A DNA stretch of 11,837 nt from Lachnospiraceae bacterium (GTDB taxonomy: Bacteria > Bacillota > Clostridia > Lachnospirales > Lachnospiraceae), in NCBI GenBank assembly GCA_021202715.1, contig JAJQCL010000023.1, positions 1-11,837 on the forward strand, read 5' to 3'. This document shows, one piece after another, positions 1 through 8,300 of the stretch. The notes under the pieces are model-generated. The model was not told where the DNA came from. It searched no databases and was given only the letters and a program-made list of their open reading frames with translations. Numbering within the stretch: position 1 is the stretch's first letter; every line of letters begins with the position of its first letter. The position numbers and the translations under genes are program-made.

Positions 1-84
1 TAGTAACTTCCACATCTGAAATGAAAAGGGTGGAATTTAGTTTGGAAAATAACAAGCCGGAAAAAAGGGGAGGCGTCGGAACAG

Positions 85-113
85 TTGACAATTTCCCCTG
101 TCTGGTATAGAAT
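85..113 (+). promoter_or_regulatory. SigA-type promoter for the ranthipeptide operon
   Basis: A perfect -35 hexamer TTGACA (85-90) is followed, after exactly 17 bases, by TAGAAT (108-113), a five-of-six match to TATAAT. Transcription would begin near 120, leaving a leader of about 55 bases before the precursor start codon at 177. It faces the precursor gene and nothing else lies between. The assignment is from sequence pattern only. Confidence 0.75.
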
Positions 114-176
114 TTAAACCGGCGGGAGGCTTCCGGCTGTGGAGGCCCCCTATTTCAGAGGAAGGAGGACCATCTC

Positions 177-317
177 ATGAAGCGCATTAAGACGTTGGAG
201 ACGAGGAATCTGAGAGACAGCGTGAAGAAGGGCGGATGCGGCGAGTGCCAGACTTCCTGCCAGTCCGCCTGCAAGACTTCCTGCACCGTGGGAAATCAGA
301 GCTGCGAGAACAAGTAG
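177..317 (+). CDS. scfA: SCIFF ranthipeptide precursor (six-cysteine peptide)
   Basis: This 46-residue peptide is the substrate of the radical SAM enzyme encoded just downstream and belongs to the SCIFF family (six cysteines in forty-five residues), now classed with the ranthipeptides. It begins MKRIKTLETRNL, a typical leader, and the core holds all six cysteines at residues 21, 24, 28, 32, 36 and 43, with CGECQTSCQSACKTSC as the diagnostic run. A strong GGAGG (164-168) lies 8 bases before the ATG. In the studied homologue (CteA/CteB of Clostridium thermocellum) the maturase forms a thioether between a cysteine and a threonine. As I recall these are residues 32 and 37, and both positions are Cys and Thr here. 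The mature product and its role in this organism are unknown; regulatory or signalling roles have been proposed in other clostridia. No dedicated exporter or leader peptidase is visible nearby. Confidence 0.96.
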   Translation: MKRIKTLETRNLRDSVKKGGCGECQTSCQSACKTSCTVGNQSCENK

Positions 318-344
318 GTTCAGGCTGTCGCATAACAGGAGATG

Positions 345-380
345 AAGATCGCTGCATACCGTTCGGCATGCAGCGATTTT
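345..380 (+). terminator. Hairpin plus U-tract between precursor and maturase (likely attenuator)
   Basis: Bases 348-357 (ATCGCTGCAT) pair perfectly with 368-377, and the stem can extend by a G-U and two A-U pairs to 345/380. The apex CCGTTCGG can add two more pairs closed by a four-base loop. The 3' arm runs into TTTT. Its place 27 bases after the precursor stop and about 100 bases before the maturase start suggests partial termination, giving more precursor mRNA than enzyme mRNA. The U-tract is short, so read-through is expected. Confidence 0.65.
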
Positions 381-482
381 CGTGAGAGGAAGTTTCGTGA
401 ATCGCGAAGATGCCGGAGCGGAGAGTCCACAGATTGGCGGAGCGAATCAGAATACATGAGATGGACGGAGGACGGATGTATT

Positions 483-1853
483 ATGGTACATCAGTATAAG
501 AATAACGGATACAATATGGTCCTGGATGTGGCCAGCGGCAGCATCCATGTGGTGGATGACCTGGTCTATGATATGATCGCCCTGTTCGAGAGCACGGACC
601 GGGAGGAGCTGGTCGCACAGATGACAGCGAAATACGCGGGGCAGGACGGCATCGACGAGACGGAGATCCGCGAGGCCTGGGACGATATCAATGAGCTGAA
701 GGAGCAGGGAAAGCTGTTCACGGAGGATGTGTACCGGGATCTGGTCATGGACTTCAAGAAGCGCAAGACCGTGGTGAAGGCGCTCTGTCTGCATATCGCG
801 CACGACTGCAACCTGGCCTGCCGCTACTGCTTTGCCGAGGAGGGCGAGTATCACGGCCGCCGCGCCCTCATGAGCTTCGAGGTGGGGCGCAAAGCGCTGG
901 ATTTTCTGATCTCCCACTCCGGGAACCGGCGGAACCTGGAAGTGGATTTCTTCGGCGGCGAGCCGACCATGAATTTCCAGGTGGTGCGCGACCTGGTCGC
1001 CTACGGGAGAGAGCAGGAGAAGAAATATGACAAGAAATTCCGCTTTACGCTGACCACCAACGGCGTCCTGCTGAACGACGAGATCATGGAGTTCTGCAAC
1101 CGGGAAATGGGAAATGTGGTCCTGAGCATCGACGGCCGCAAGGAGGTCAACGACTTTATGCGCCCCTTCCGCAAGGGGGCGGGGAGCTACGACCTCATCG
1201 TGCCCAAATTCCAGAAATTTGCCGAAAGCCGCAACCAGGACAAATATTATGTCCGCGGCACCTTCACGCATTACAATACGGACTTCTCGCAGGATGTGCT
1301 GCATCTGGCCGACCTGGGCTTCAAGCAGATCTCCGTGGAGCCGGTCGTAGCCCCGCCGGAGGCCGACTATGCCATCACGCCGGAGGACGTGCCGAAGATC
1401 TGCGAGGAGTATGACAAGCTGGCCGCGGAGATGATCCGCCGCAGCCGGGAAGGGCGCGGCTTCAATTTCTTCCATTTCATGATCGATCTCTCCGGCGGCC
1501 CCTGCGTCTACAAGCGCCTCTCCGGCTGCGGTTCGGGCACCGAGTACCTGGCCGTGACGCCCTGGGGCGACCTGTATCCCTGCCACCAGTTCGTCGGGCA
1601 GGAGGAATTCCTCCTGGGAAATGTGGACGAGGGCATCACCCGCCCGGAGATCTGCGACGAGTTCAAGCTCTGCAATGTCTACGCGAAGGAATCCTGCCGG
1701 GACTGCTTCGCCCGTTTCTACTGCAGCGGCGGCTGCGCCGCCAACGCCTGGAACTTCACCCACGACATCAACGGCGCCTACGAGATCGGATGTCAGCTGC
1801 AAAAAAAGAGAGTCGAATGTGCACTGATGATACAGGCCGCGGAGGCGGAGTAA
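483..1853 (+). CDS. scfB: Radical SAM/SPASM SCIFF maturase
   Basis: This 456-residue enzyme should use S-adenosylmethionine and iron-sulfur clusters to install thioether crosslinks on the six-cysteine peptide encoded upstream. Residues 1-90 resemble the peptide-recognition (RRE-like) N-terminus seen in this family and begin with MVHQYKNNGYNMVLDV. The radical SAM cluster motif CNLACRYC has Cys109, Cys113 and Cys116; GGEP follows at 158-161. The C-terminal SPASM region has cysteines at 349, 367, 391, 397, 405, 408, 414, 418 and 437, enough for two auxiliary clusters. The open frame extends upstream to 342, but that start lies inside the attenuator hairpin and adds 47 residues unlike the family. 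The ATG at 483 has GGAGG at 467-471 and matches the family N-terminus, so I chose it. It is convergent with the protease gene, whose end is 25 bases away. Confidence 0.95.
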   Translation: MVHQYKNNGYNMVLDVASGSIHVVDDLVYDMIALFESTDREELVAQMTAKYAGQDGIDETEIREAWDDINELKEQGKLFTEDVYRDLVMDFKKRKTVVKALCLHIAHDCNLACRYCFAEEGEYHGRRALMSFEVGRKALDFLISHSGNRRNLEVDFFGGEPTMNFQVVRDLVAYGREQEKKYDKKFRFTLTTNGVLLNDEIMEFCNREMGNVVLSIDGRKEVNDFMRPFRKGAGSYDLIVPKFQKFAESRNQDKYYVRGTFTHYNTDFSQDVLHLADLGFKQISVEPVVAPPEADYAITPEDVPKICEEYDKLAAEMIRRSREGRGFNFFHFMIDLSGGPCVYKRLSGCGSGTEYLAVTPWGDLYPCHQFVGQEEFLLGNVDEGITRPEICDEFKLCNVYAKESCRDCFARFYCSGGCAANAWNFTHDINGAYEIGCQLQKKRVECALMIQAAEAE

Positions 1854-1878
1854 ATACGGCGAAAAGAAAGTCTTTGTT

Positions 1879-3585
1879 TCACGTCAGCCTCTCAAATGCT
1901 CCCAGCAGATCGAGTGTGCCGTATCCCCACTCGCGGTTCGGGTAGCTGTAGACGTCCTTCTTCCCGGCGCCGCGGATCAGGTAGGCGCGGACGGCCTGGG
2001 CGTCGAGGGAAATGTCGTTCCGGTTGGTGACGCCCCAGGTGAGCAGGTCGGCGGCGGCCCCGGCAGCCACGGCGGCGGCGACGCTGGAGCCGGAGCGGGT
2101 GATGAGGCGGCCATCGGGGGCGGGACCCTCCACGGCTACTCCGGGGGCGGCCAGATCCGGGCGCACGCGGCGGTCTCTGGTGTAGCCGCGGCTGGAATAG
2201 ACGTAGAGACTGCCGCTGCGGTGATCCCAGGCGCTGACGACGAGGCCGGAGCGGGCATTCCCCGGCGAGGTGAGGGTAATGTCGGGATCCGGGCGCAGGA
2301 AGACCGGATCCGGTTCGGTCGGAGCGGTGATGGGAAGCCAAATGTGAAAGAAACCGCTGGTCGGCGTGTCATGAAAGACCTGGATGGTCCAGAGGCCGGG
2401 CGTCGGGTTCTCGAAGCCGAGAGAGATCAGCAGATTGCCGGAGACGGAGACCGTGAGCGTATAGTCTACGAAGAGGCGGGTGGAGGTAAGCGGCGAGGTG
2501 AGAACCTGGCTTTGGCCCAGCCGCGCCGGGATGCGGGGAAAAAGCTCTCCGGAAGGGGAGAGAAAGGCGACGGAGTAGATCTCCGAGGGCTCCCCCCAGA
2601 GCTCGGCCCGGAAGCCGGTGCTTCCCTCAGGGATCCTCAGAGACACCTCCTCCATAGAATCCTCGGGACCGAGCACACCATAGTAGTGGTGAGCCCGGTT
2701 TCCTTCGTTTCCGGCGGCGAGGACCGGGACGATGCCGGATTGACTGGTGAGCTGACTGAGAAGCGTTTCCAGAACCGTGGTCCCGTCGTGCGCGCCGCCG
2801 TTGCTGCCCATGCCGAAGCAGACGACCAGAGGGAGCTGCAGCCGGGCCGCCGTGGATAACAGATAACGCAGGCCGGTCATCAGGTCCGTGGCCTGATAGA
2901 GATCCGGCTGCTCCGTGAAATAATATCGTTTCAGATTTTCCTTGGCGGTCTTACACTTGACCACGGCCAGTGTGGCCTCCGGCGCGGCCCCGGAGAAGCG
3001 GCCGTCGGTGCTCTCGCCCCCTGCCGCCACCCCGGCCAGGAAGGTTCCGTGCCCGTTTTCATCCACAGAAGGAACAATCTCATAGGGGACGGCGTTCCGC
3101 AGCGCCGCGTTGATCTCTTCTTCCGTGTATTCGGTGCCGTAGGGGAACTCTGCGGGAGGTCGGTCCGACTGGATGGTCTGGTCCCAGAGTGCGGCGATCC
3201 GCGTAGAGCCGTCGGTATGACGGAAGAGCGCGTTCCGGTAATCAATGCCCGTATCGAGAAAGCCGATCAGCACGCCCTGTCCCCGGAGGTCGGGGCCGGG
3301 GGAGAGCAGCAGCGGTGTGATGTCGGCGGCCTCCAGCGCCGAAGTGTCGAGAAGTGAGTAAAGGTCGGGGATGGCGTCGTAGCCGTAGGCCGGGATGCTG
3401 TAATCGGGCACCCGGCTTCGCTCCAGATGGGCGATGCTGTAGTTGTAATTGATCGTTTCCCGGCAGAAAGGACCGTAGTCCGAAAAAATTTCGTTGGCAG
3501 TCAGGCGGACTGTGTAAATCAGATCAAGGTAGTCTTCCGAGAGGATCTGCGCGCGGCACTGCTGCTGTTCAGGGGTCAGGGGCAT
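1879..3585 (-). CDS. S8 (subtilisin) family serine protease, Csp-like
   Basis: This 568-residue subtilase has a complete catalytic set: Asp111 in FLDTGID, His179 in ENGHGTFLAG, the oxyanion-hole Asn293 in AAGNEGN, and Ser501 in SGSSVAAA, where the family usually has GTSMA. Asn293 and Ser501 are about 208 residues apart, far more than in subtilisin. The extra roughly 140 residues (about 300-445) are beta-rich and fit the jelly-roll insertion of the clostridial Csp proteases. There is no signal peptide, so it is probably cytoplasmic or packaged in spores. Residues 1-95 probably form the prodomain. A weak AGGA precedes the ATG. CspB activates the spore cortex hydrolase SleC in Clostridium, but Lachnospiraceae carry several such paralogues of unknown role, so the substrate is open. 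A related gene fragment lies at 11019-11170. Confidence 0.9.
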   Translation of the reverse strand: MPLTPEQQQCRAQILSEDYLDLIYTVRLTANEIFSDYGPFCRETINYNYSIAHLERSRVPDYSIPAYGYDAIPDLYSLLDTSALEAADITPLLLSPGPDLRGQGVLIGFLDTGIDYRNALFRHTDGSTRIAALWDQTIQSDRPPAEFPYGTEYTEEEINAALRNAVPYEIVPSVDENGHGTFLAGVAAGGESTDGRFSGAAPEATLAVVKCKTAKENLKRYYFTEQPDLYQATDLMTGLRYLLSTAARLQLPLVVCFGMGSNGGAHDGTTVLETLLSQLTSQSGIVPVLAAGNEGNRAHHYYGVLGPEDSMEEVSLRIPEGSTGFRAELWGEPSEIYSVAFLSPSGELFPRIPARLGQSQVLTSPLTSTRLFVDYTLTVSVSGNLLISLGFENPTPGLWTIQVFHDTPTSGFFHIWLPITAPTEPDPVFLRPDPDITLTSPGNARSGLVVSAWDHRSGSLYVYSSRGYTRDRRVRPDLAAPGVAVEGPAPDGRLITRSGSSVAAAVAAGAAADLLTWGVTNRNDISLDAQAVRAYLIRGAGKKDVYSYPNREWGYGTLDLLGAFERLT

Positions 3586-3640
3586 GGAAATGGATCCTGT
3601 TTTTTTTATTGTATGCGGAGAAGCTGAAAGAAGATTTTCC

Positions 3641-3669
3641 TTGCCTCTGTTTCGGCTCTACATTATAAT
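3641..3669 (+). promoter_or_regulatory. SigA-type promoter for the AAA-ATPase gene
   Basis: TTGCCT (3641-3646) and a perfect TATAAT (3664-3669) are separated by 17 bases, ending 32 bases before the ATG at 3702. The 116-base divergent gap with the protease gene must also hold the protease promoter. The -10 core ATTATAAT is its own reverse complement, but no matching -35 is seen on the minus strand. Confidence 0.65.
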
Positions 3670-3701
3670 GATGTAAAAGAGCCGGAAGGAGGCATCTGTG
3701 A

Positions 3702-5282
3702 ATGGGAACCTATCTGAATTGTGGAAACGAAGCATTTCGCATGATTCGCAGAGGGCTTTATGTCGATAAAACCGGGTTGATTGAGTATGTGAACAATTCG
3801 TTGGGGACTTCGCGCTGCCTGACCTGCTTCAGCCGTCCGCGGCGATTTGGCAAGTCTTATGCTGCTGCCATGCTGGCGGCGTATTATGACAAAAGCTGTG
3901 ATTCCGGAGAGTTGTTTGAAGGTCTTGAAATCTCGCGTTCTGCTTCTTATGAAAAGCATCTGAATACACTGGATGTTATTTATCTTGACATTTCGTGGTT
4001 TGTCTCTGTTTCCTCTGATATACAAAATGTGGTTTTTGATATCCAGGAAAATGTAATTGAAGAGTTACAGGATGCGTTTCCCGGTTATATAAAGAGAGGA
4101 GAAAAAGTCCTTGCAAATGCTCTTTTGAGTATCAGCCAGCAGACAAAAGAAAAATTCTTCATTATCATTGACGAATGGGACGCTCTGTTTCGGGAAGCAA
4201 AGAACAGAGAGATATTGCAGGAATCATACATCCGTTTCCTGCGCAGTCTGTTTAAAGGAGGTCCTGCTATAAAATCTGCGATTGCGGGAGCTTATATGAC
4301 AGGTATTCTTCCGATAAAAAAATACGGAACAGAATCTGCATTGACGGATTTCAGAGAATACAGTATGGCAAAGCCCGCGAAGCTGGCTGGCTACGTTGGA
4401 TTTACGGAGGGTGAGGTGAAAAAACTCTGTGAAACTTATTCTCTGGATTTTGAGAACGTGCGCAAATGGTATGATGGTTATTCCTTCCACCAGATCAAAC
4501 ATGTTTACAGCCCGCATTCTGTCATGAATGCGATTGAATACGGAGAATTCGGTAACTACTGGACCAGCTCGGAGACCTATGAATCTCTGGTGCAATATAT
4601 TGGCATGAATTTTGACGGATTGAAGGACGCTGTCGTCGCGATGCTGGGCGGCGGCCGTATCCGGATTGACACACAAAGCTTTCAGAACGACATGACCAGT
4701 TTTCACAGTCGGGATGATGTACTGACGCTTCTGATTCATCTGGGTTACCTGGCTTATGATGAGGCGGCGAGAGAAGTATATATTCCCAATCTCGAGGTTG
4801 CCGAAGCGTTTAAACTGGCGGTGCAGAATACGGGATGGCAATATGTCGCTGAAGCATTAAAACGATCCGATGATCTGTTGTTTGCTACGATTGATCGGAA
4901 TGCGGATGCGGTCGCTGCGGCACTGGAACGGATTCATTCGGATGAAACCTCGATTCTGCAGTATAATGATGAAAATTCATTAAGCTGTGCTCTGTCTATT
5001 GCCTATTATACGGCTCGGAACGACTATACAATTATCCGGGAATTACCGTCGGGGAAAGGTTTTGCGGATCTGGCGTTTATTCCGGTGAGGACTGACAAAC
5101 CGGCATTGTTGATTGAATTGAAATACAATAAAGATGCAGAAGGAGCCATACGTCAGATTCGTGACAGGCGATATGATGGCGTGTTGAATCATTATAGGAG
5201 TAATTTACTGCTTGTAGGAATCAATTATGACAAAGAGAGCGTTGACAAAAAACATACCTGTGTGATTGAAAAATTCAAATGA
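3702..5282 (+). CDS. AAA-ATPase with C-terminal PD-(D/E)XK nuclease-like domain
   Basis: This 526-residue protein has the architecture of the AAA-ATPase-like family (PF09820) followed by a PD-(D/E)XK domain (PF08011, formerly DUF1703). The N-terminus MGTYLNCGNEAF and YVDKTGLIEY (20-29) are family hallmarks. The P-loop is the family's SRPRRFGKS form, with Lys51 and Ser52. Walker B is FFIIIDEWD, with Asp157 and Glu158. TGILPI (200-205) and KWYDGY (255-260) are further conserved blocks. The nuclease fold shows Glu447, Asp456 in GFADLAF, Glu472-Leu-Lys474 in IELKY, and Gln485, so the catalytic set looks intact. AGGAGG (3687-3692) lies 9 bases before the ATG. The family is abundant, often multicopy, in gut Bacteroidetes and Clostridia; its function is undetermined, with mobile-element or defence roles suggested. 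The gene is less GC-rich than the maturase and protease genes, consistent with acquisition. The next gene starts 86 bases downstream. Confidence 0.9.
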   Translation: MGTYLNCGNEAFRMIRRGLYVDKTGLIEYVNNSLGTSRCLTCFSRPRRFGKSYAAAMLAAYYDKSCDSGELFEGLEISRSASYEKHLNTLDVIYLDISWFVSVSSDIQNVVFDIQENVIEELQDAFPGYIKRGEKVLANALLSISQQTKEKFFIIIDEWDALFREAKNREILQESYIRFLRSLFKGGPAIKSAIAGAYMTGILPIKKYGTESALTDFREYSMAKPAKLAGYVGFTEGEVKKLCETYSLDFENVRKWYDGYSFHQIKHVYSPHSVMNAIEYGEFGNYWTSSETYESLVQYIGMNFDGLKDAVVAMLGGGRIRIDTQSFQNDMTSFHSRDDVLTLLIHLGYLAYDEAAREVYIPNLEVAEAFKLAVQNTGWQYVAEALKRSDDLLFATIDRNADAVAAALERIHSDETSILQYNDENSLSCALSIAYYTARNDYTIIRELPSGKGFADLAFIPVRTDKPALLIELKYNKDAEGAIRQIRDRRYDGVLNHYRSNLLLVGINYDKESVDKKHTCVIEKFK

Positions 5283-5368
5283 GTTTACCTGATGATTTGA
5301 TACCTGTTTAGTTGTCAAGGTACTGTGTGACTATTAGCCTATAAACTTATTATACGAGGGAGAAAGAG

Positions 5369-8300
5369 ATGAAAAAGCGTTGGAAACGAGTATTGGCGCT
5401 TGCATTATCTTTATTACTGGCAGTATCGAATTTGCCGACTACAGTTATGGCAGAAGAAGCAGATGCTGAAGATGTGGTTTCAACGTCAGGCGACGTTGAA
5501 GTTTCGGTGGAAGGAACGAATGATGTCGCGGAACTGATTGCTACGGCGCTTACGACAACGGCTGAGGAACAGGACAGTGAAGAGAATTACATTACGGACC
5601 TCACCGTAGACGGGATGTCGGCATCTGTGCTTTACTGGATAGAAGATTCTTCTGTTGAAGCGGATGTGGTGGTTGCGGTCTACGAGGAGAGCAGCGGGCA
5701 GATGACGGCATCGGGTTCCGCCACGGTCAGCAGCGATGAGAATATCGCGGAGGTCGAATTGGAAGGAACCATACCGGAGTATTTTGTAGTGAAAGCATTC
5801 CTGTTGGAGCCTGATACACATCAACCGATAGCAGCGGAGTTTACCAGTGAACTGTATACGCAGGAGATGCAGGAATTCCTGAACACGACAGTTGCGGATT
5901 ATGATGCGGATCTTGTGGTAAACCTGGATGAGGATGATACATCGAATTTTCTCGTGTTTGGAGAAGACATCATTCTTATTCATGAGGAAGACAGTACGGG
6001 TGTGGTCGCAGATAATGAAGATGGAAGTTATACCGTAACAAATGCAGATGAAACTTTTACCAGCCTCAAGGCGGGGGATACCATCGCATATTCGTATACT
6101 GATGAAACGCTGCTTATCATCCGGGTCGATGCAATTATTATCAGCGGGTCAACTGTGACGATTCAGGAAGATGATAGTGCGGAGCTTACAGATATTTTTG
6201 AATATATCAAGATTGAAACAGACAGCGCCGATACCGAGGCACAGTTTGATGATTCGGAGATGGACGATGAATATATCACCTATGAAGGTATGGGTGATAT
6301 CAGTCCTGAAGCAGCGATCAGCGTAGCAAGCTGGGGCGAATACGAGAGTGAGGCTGAAGCAACTAAGATTGTAAACTATTCGGTTAGCTGTGTGCTGGAT
6401 TCCACAGCGACGGCAGGTGAGAAAGCGGCGGATGGGGAGACAGAGGTTAAACTTTCAATTAAGGGCAGTCTGAAGCTTGAACTGGCAGCCAAGGTTGAAA
6501 TGTACGCTTCTCTGGAAAAGCAGTATTTTGCCATCACATTTGACTATGCCCTCACGGCAGATGTTGCAGTGGAGGGTTCTGCCAGTAAGGATTTTGAATT
6601 GGGCAACCTGCTGCTCTTTTCTGCATATGGCGTTAATATCAAATTGAAACTGACGTTTTGTACAGAGATTTCTGCCAGTGTGAAGGCGAGTCTTACAATC
6701 TCCGGTTCAGTAGTGCAGATTTATGACAGTACTGTAGACAGTGAAAATATACGTGATGCAAGTACAAAGCCGACAATCACTTATCAGACGGAGATGGAGG
6801 GAAAGCTCTTTATCGGATTGAAGACATCTCTCGGCGTGGAATGTATCAGTGAATACATAGCCGGTTTATCGGTCTCTTTTAAGACGGGCGGAGAGGTTAC
6901 GATGAAGGAGATATCGGATATAACCGCGAATGTTGAACCGGCGTCTGTGCATACATGTAATACCTGCTATGAGGGAGAGATTAATCTTGTTGTGACTGCC
7001 CCGAGCAGTTCTTTAAAAATGCTGGGAGGGATTGTCAGCCTCAGCCAGAAATTGGGTGATGATAAAAAATTAAAGCTGATGGATTTCTATTATTCGGAGG
7101 ATTATGATGAATGGGGGTTTTTCTCCGAGTGCCCATATAAGGAATATCGTGTTACATTGACAGTGGCGGACGAAGATGGAGAAACCGTGGCGGGAGCCGT
7201 AATTTATGGCACCGACCTTGACGAGGAGATCGTTACTGATAAAAACGGAGAGGCGGTGTTTTACCTTCCCAGCGGCGAGTATTATGTAGAAGTGATCAGT
7301 GGAGCCAAGACTGCGGGAAAGGGTTTTAAAGTTGGAACAAATGCGAAAGATATTACGGCTACGCTGGGAAAGGTTTACCTGGAAGGGGAATCTGAGATTG
7401 AAGAGGAATACGGCGTCCTGGACAGCGGAACATGCGGCGACAATGTAGAATGGGTCCTTTATAATGACGGGTCGCTCTATATTAAAGGCATGGGGATGAT
7501 GACGAGCTGGAAAAGCGAGAAATATGTACCATGGTATAACTATGCAGATACAATTACCAGGCTTATCATGGGTAGCAGTATTACCTCGATAGGAGACAAT
7601 GCGTTCTACCGCTGCACGAATATGACCGAGGCGACAATTGGACAGGATGTTGTAAGCCTTGGGGAATATGCTTTTGGCCGGTGCGGCAGCCTGACTGAGA
7701 TTACGATACCGGATAGTGTAGAATCGCTGGGTGATCATGCATTCTATTACTGCTCCGGGTTGACAAAGATAGTGATTCCAGATACGGTTTTGTCAATGGG
7801 TTCTTATTGTTTTAGTAACTGCACCGGATTGACCGATGTTACAATTGGAAATGGCATTACAGAAATTGAGGATGATACATTTCTCTGGTGTACGGCGCTG
7901 ACCGAGATTACGATACCGGATAGTGTGACGAGTATAGGGGAGTGGGCGGTGGCGCAATGCAAGGCGCTCACAGAGGTAACAATCGGAAATAGCGTAACAG
8001 AGATAGGAGGTTCCTGTTTTTATAATTGCAGCAGTCTGGTGAAGGTGTCGCTTTCGGAAAGTTTAGAGTTCATAGGAAGCGGGGCTTTTGATGGCGCGGA
8101 TGCTGTGTCAACTGTTTATTACAGCGGAACCGGCGAAGACTGGTTTGCAATCAATTTTGCCGACCAGTACAGCACGCCTTGCAGAACCGGAGTTGACTTC
8201 TATATTGCAACGGATTCCGGATATGCGATTATGACTGAGGTGGAGATTCCGGCTGGTACATCTGAGATAGGCATCGCATCGTTTTATGGGTGCAAGGGAT

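Noticed and set aside
1..84. Gene end or regulatory RNA at the left edge
   Set aside because: Too little sequence, with no coding similarity or stable hairpin I can defend.
342..482. Upstream 47-codon extension of the maturase frame from an ATG at 342
   Set aside because: It lies in the attenuator hairpin, has composition unlike the family N-terminus, and the ATG at 483 has a good ribosome site and matches known maturase starts.
447..1802. 451-residue minus-strand open frame over the maturase gene
   Set aside because: It is an antisense shadow of a GC-rich gene; the plus strand carries a clear radical SAM/SPASM enzyme with all motifs.
1854..1880. Bidirectional terminator between the convergent maturase and protease genes
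   Set aside because: Only a five-base A/T stem (AAAGA/TCTTT) is present, too weak to support.
5312..5340. Possible promoter TTGTCA ... TAGCCT ahead of the surface-protein gene
   Set aside because: The -10 match is poor; other A/T-rich hexamers near 5340-5355 lack a suitable -35. The gene may be co-transcribed with the AAA/nuclease gene.
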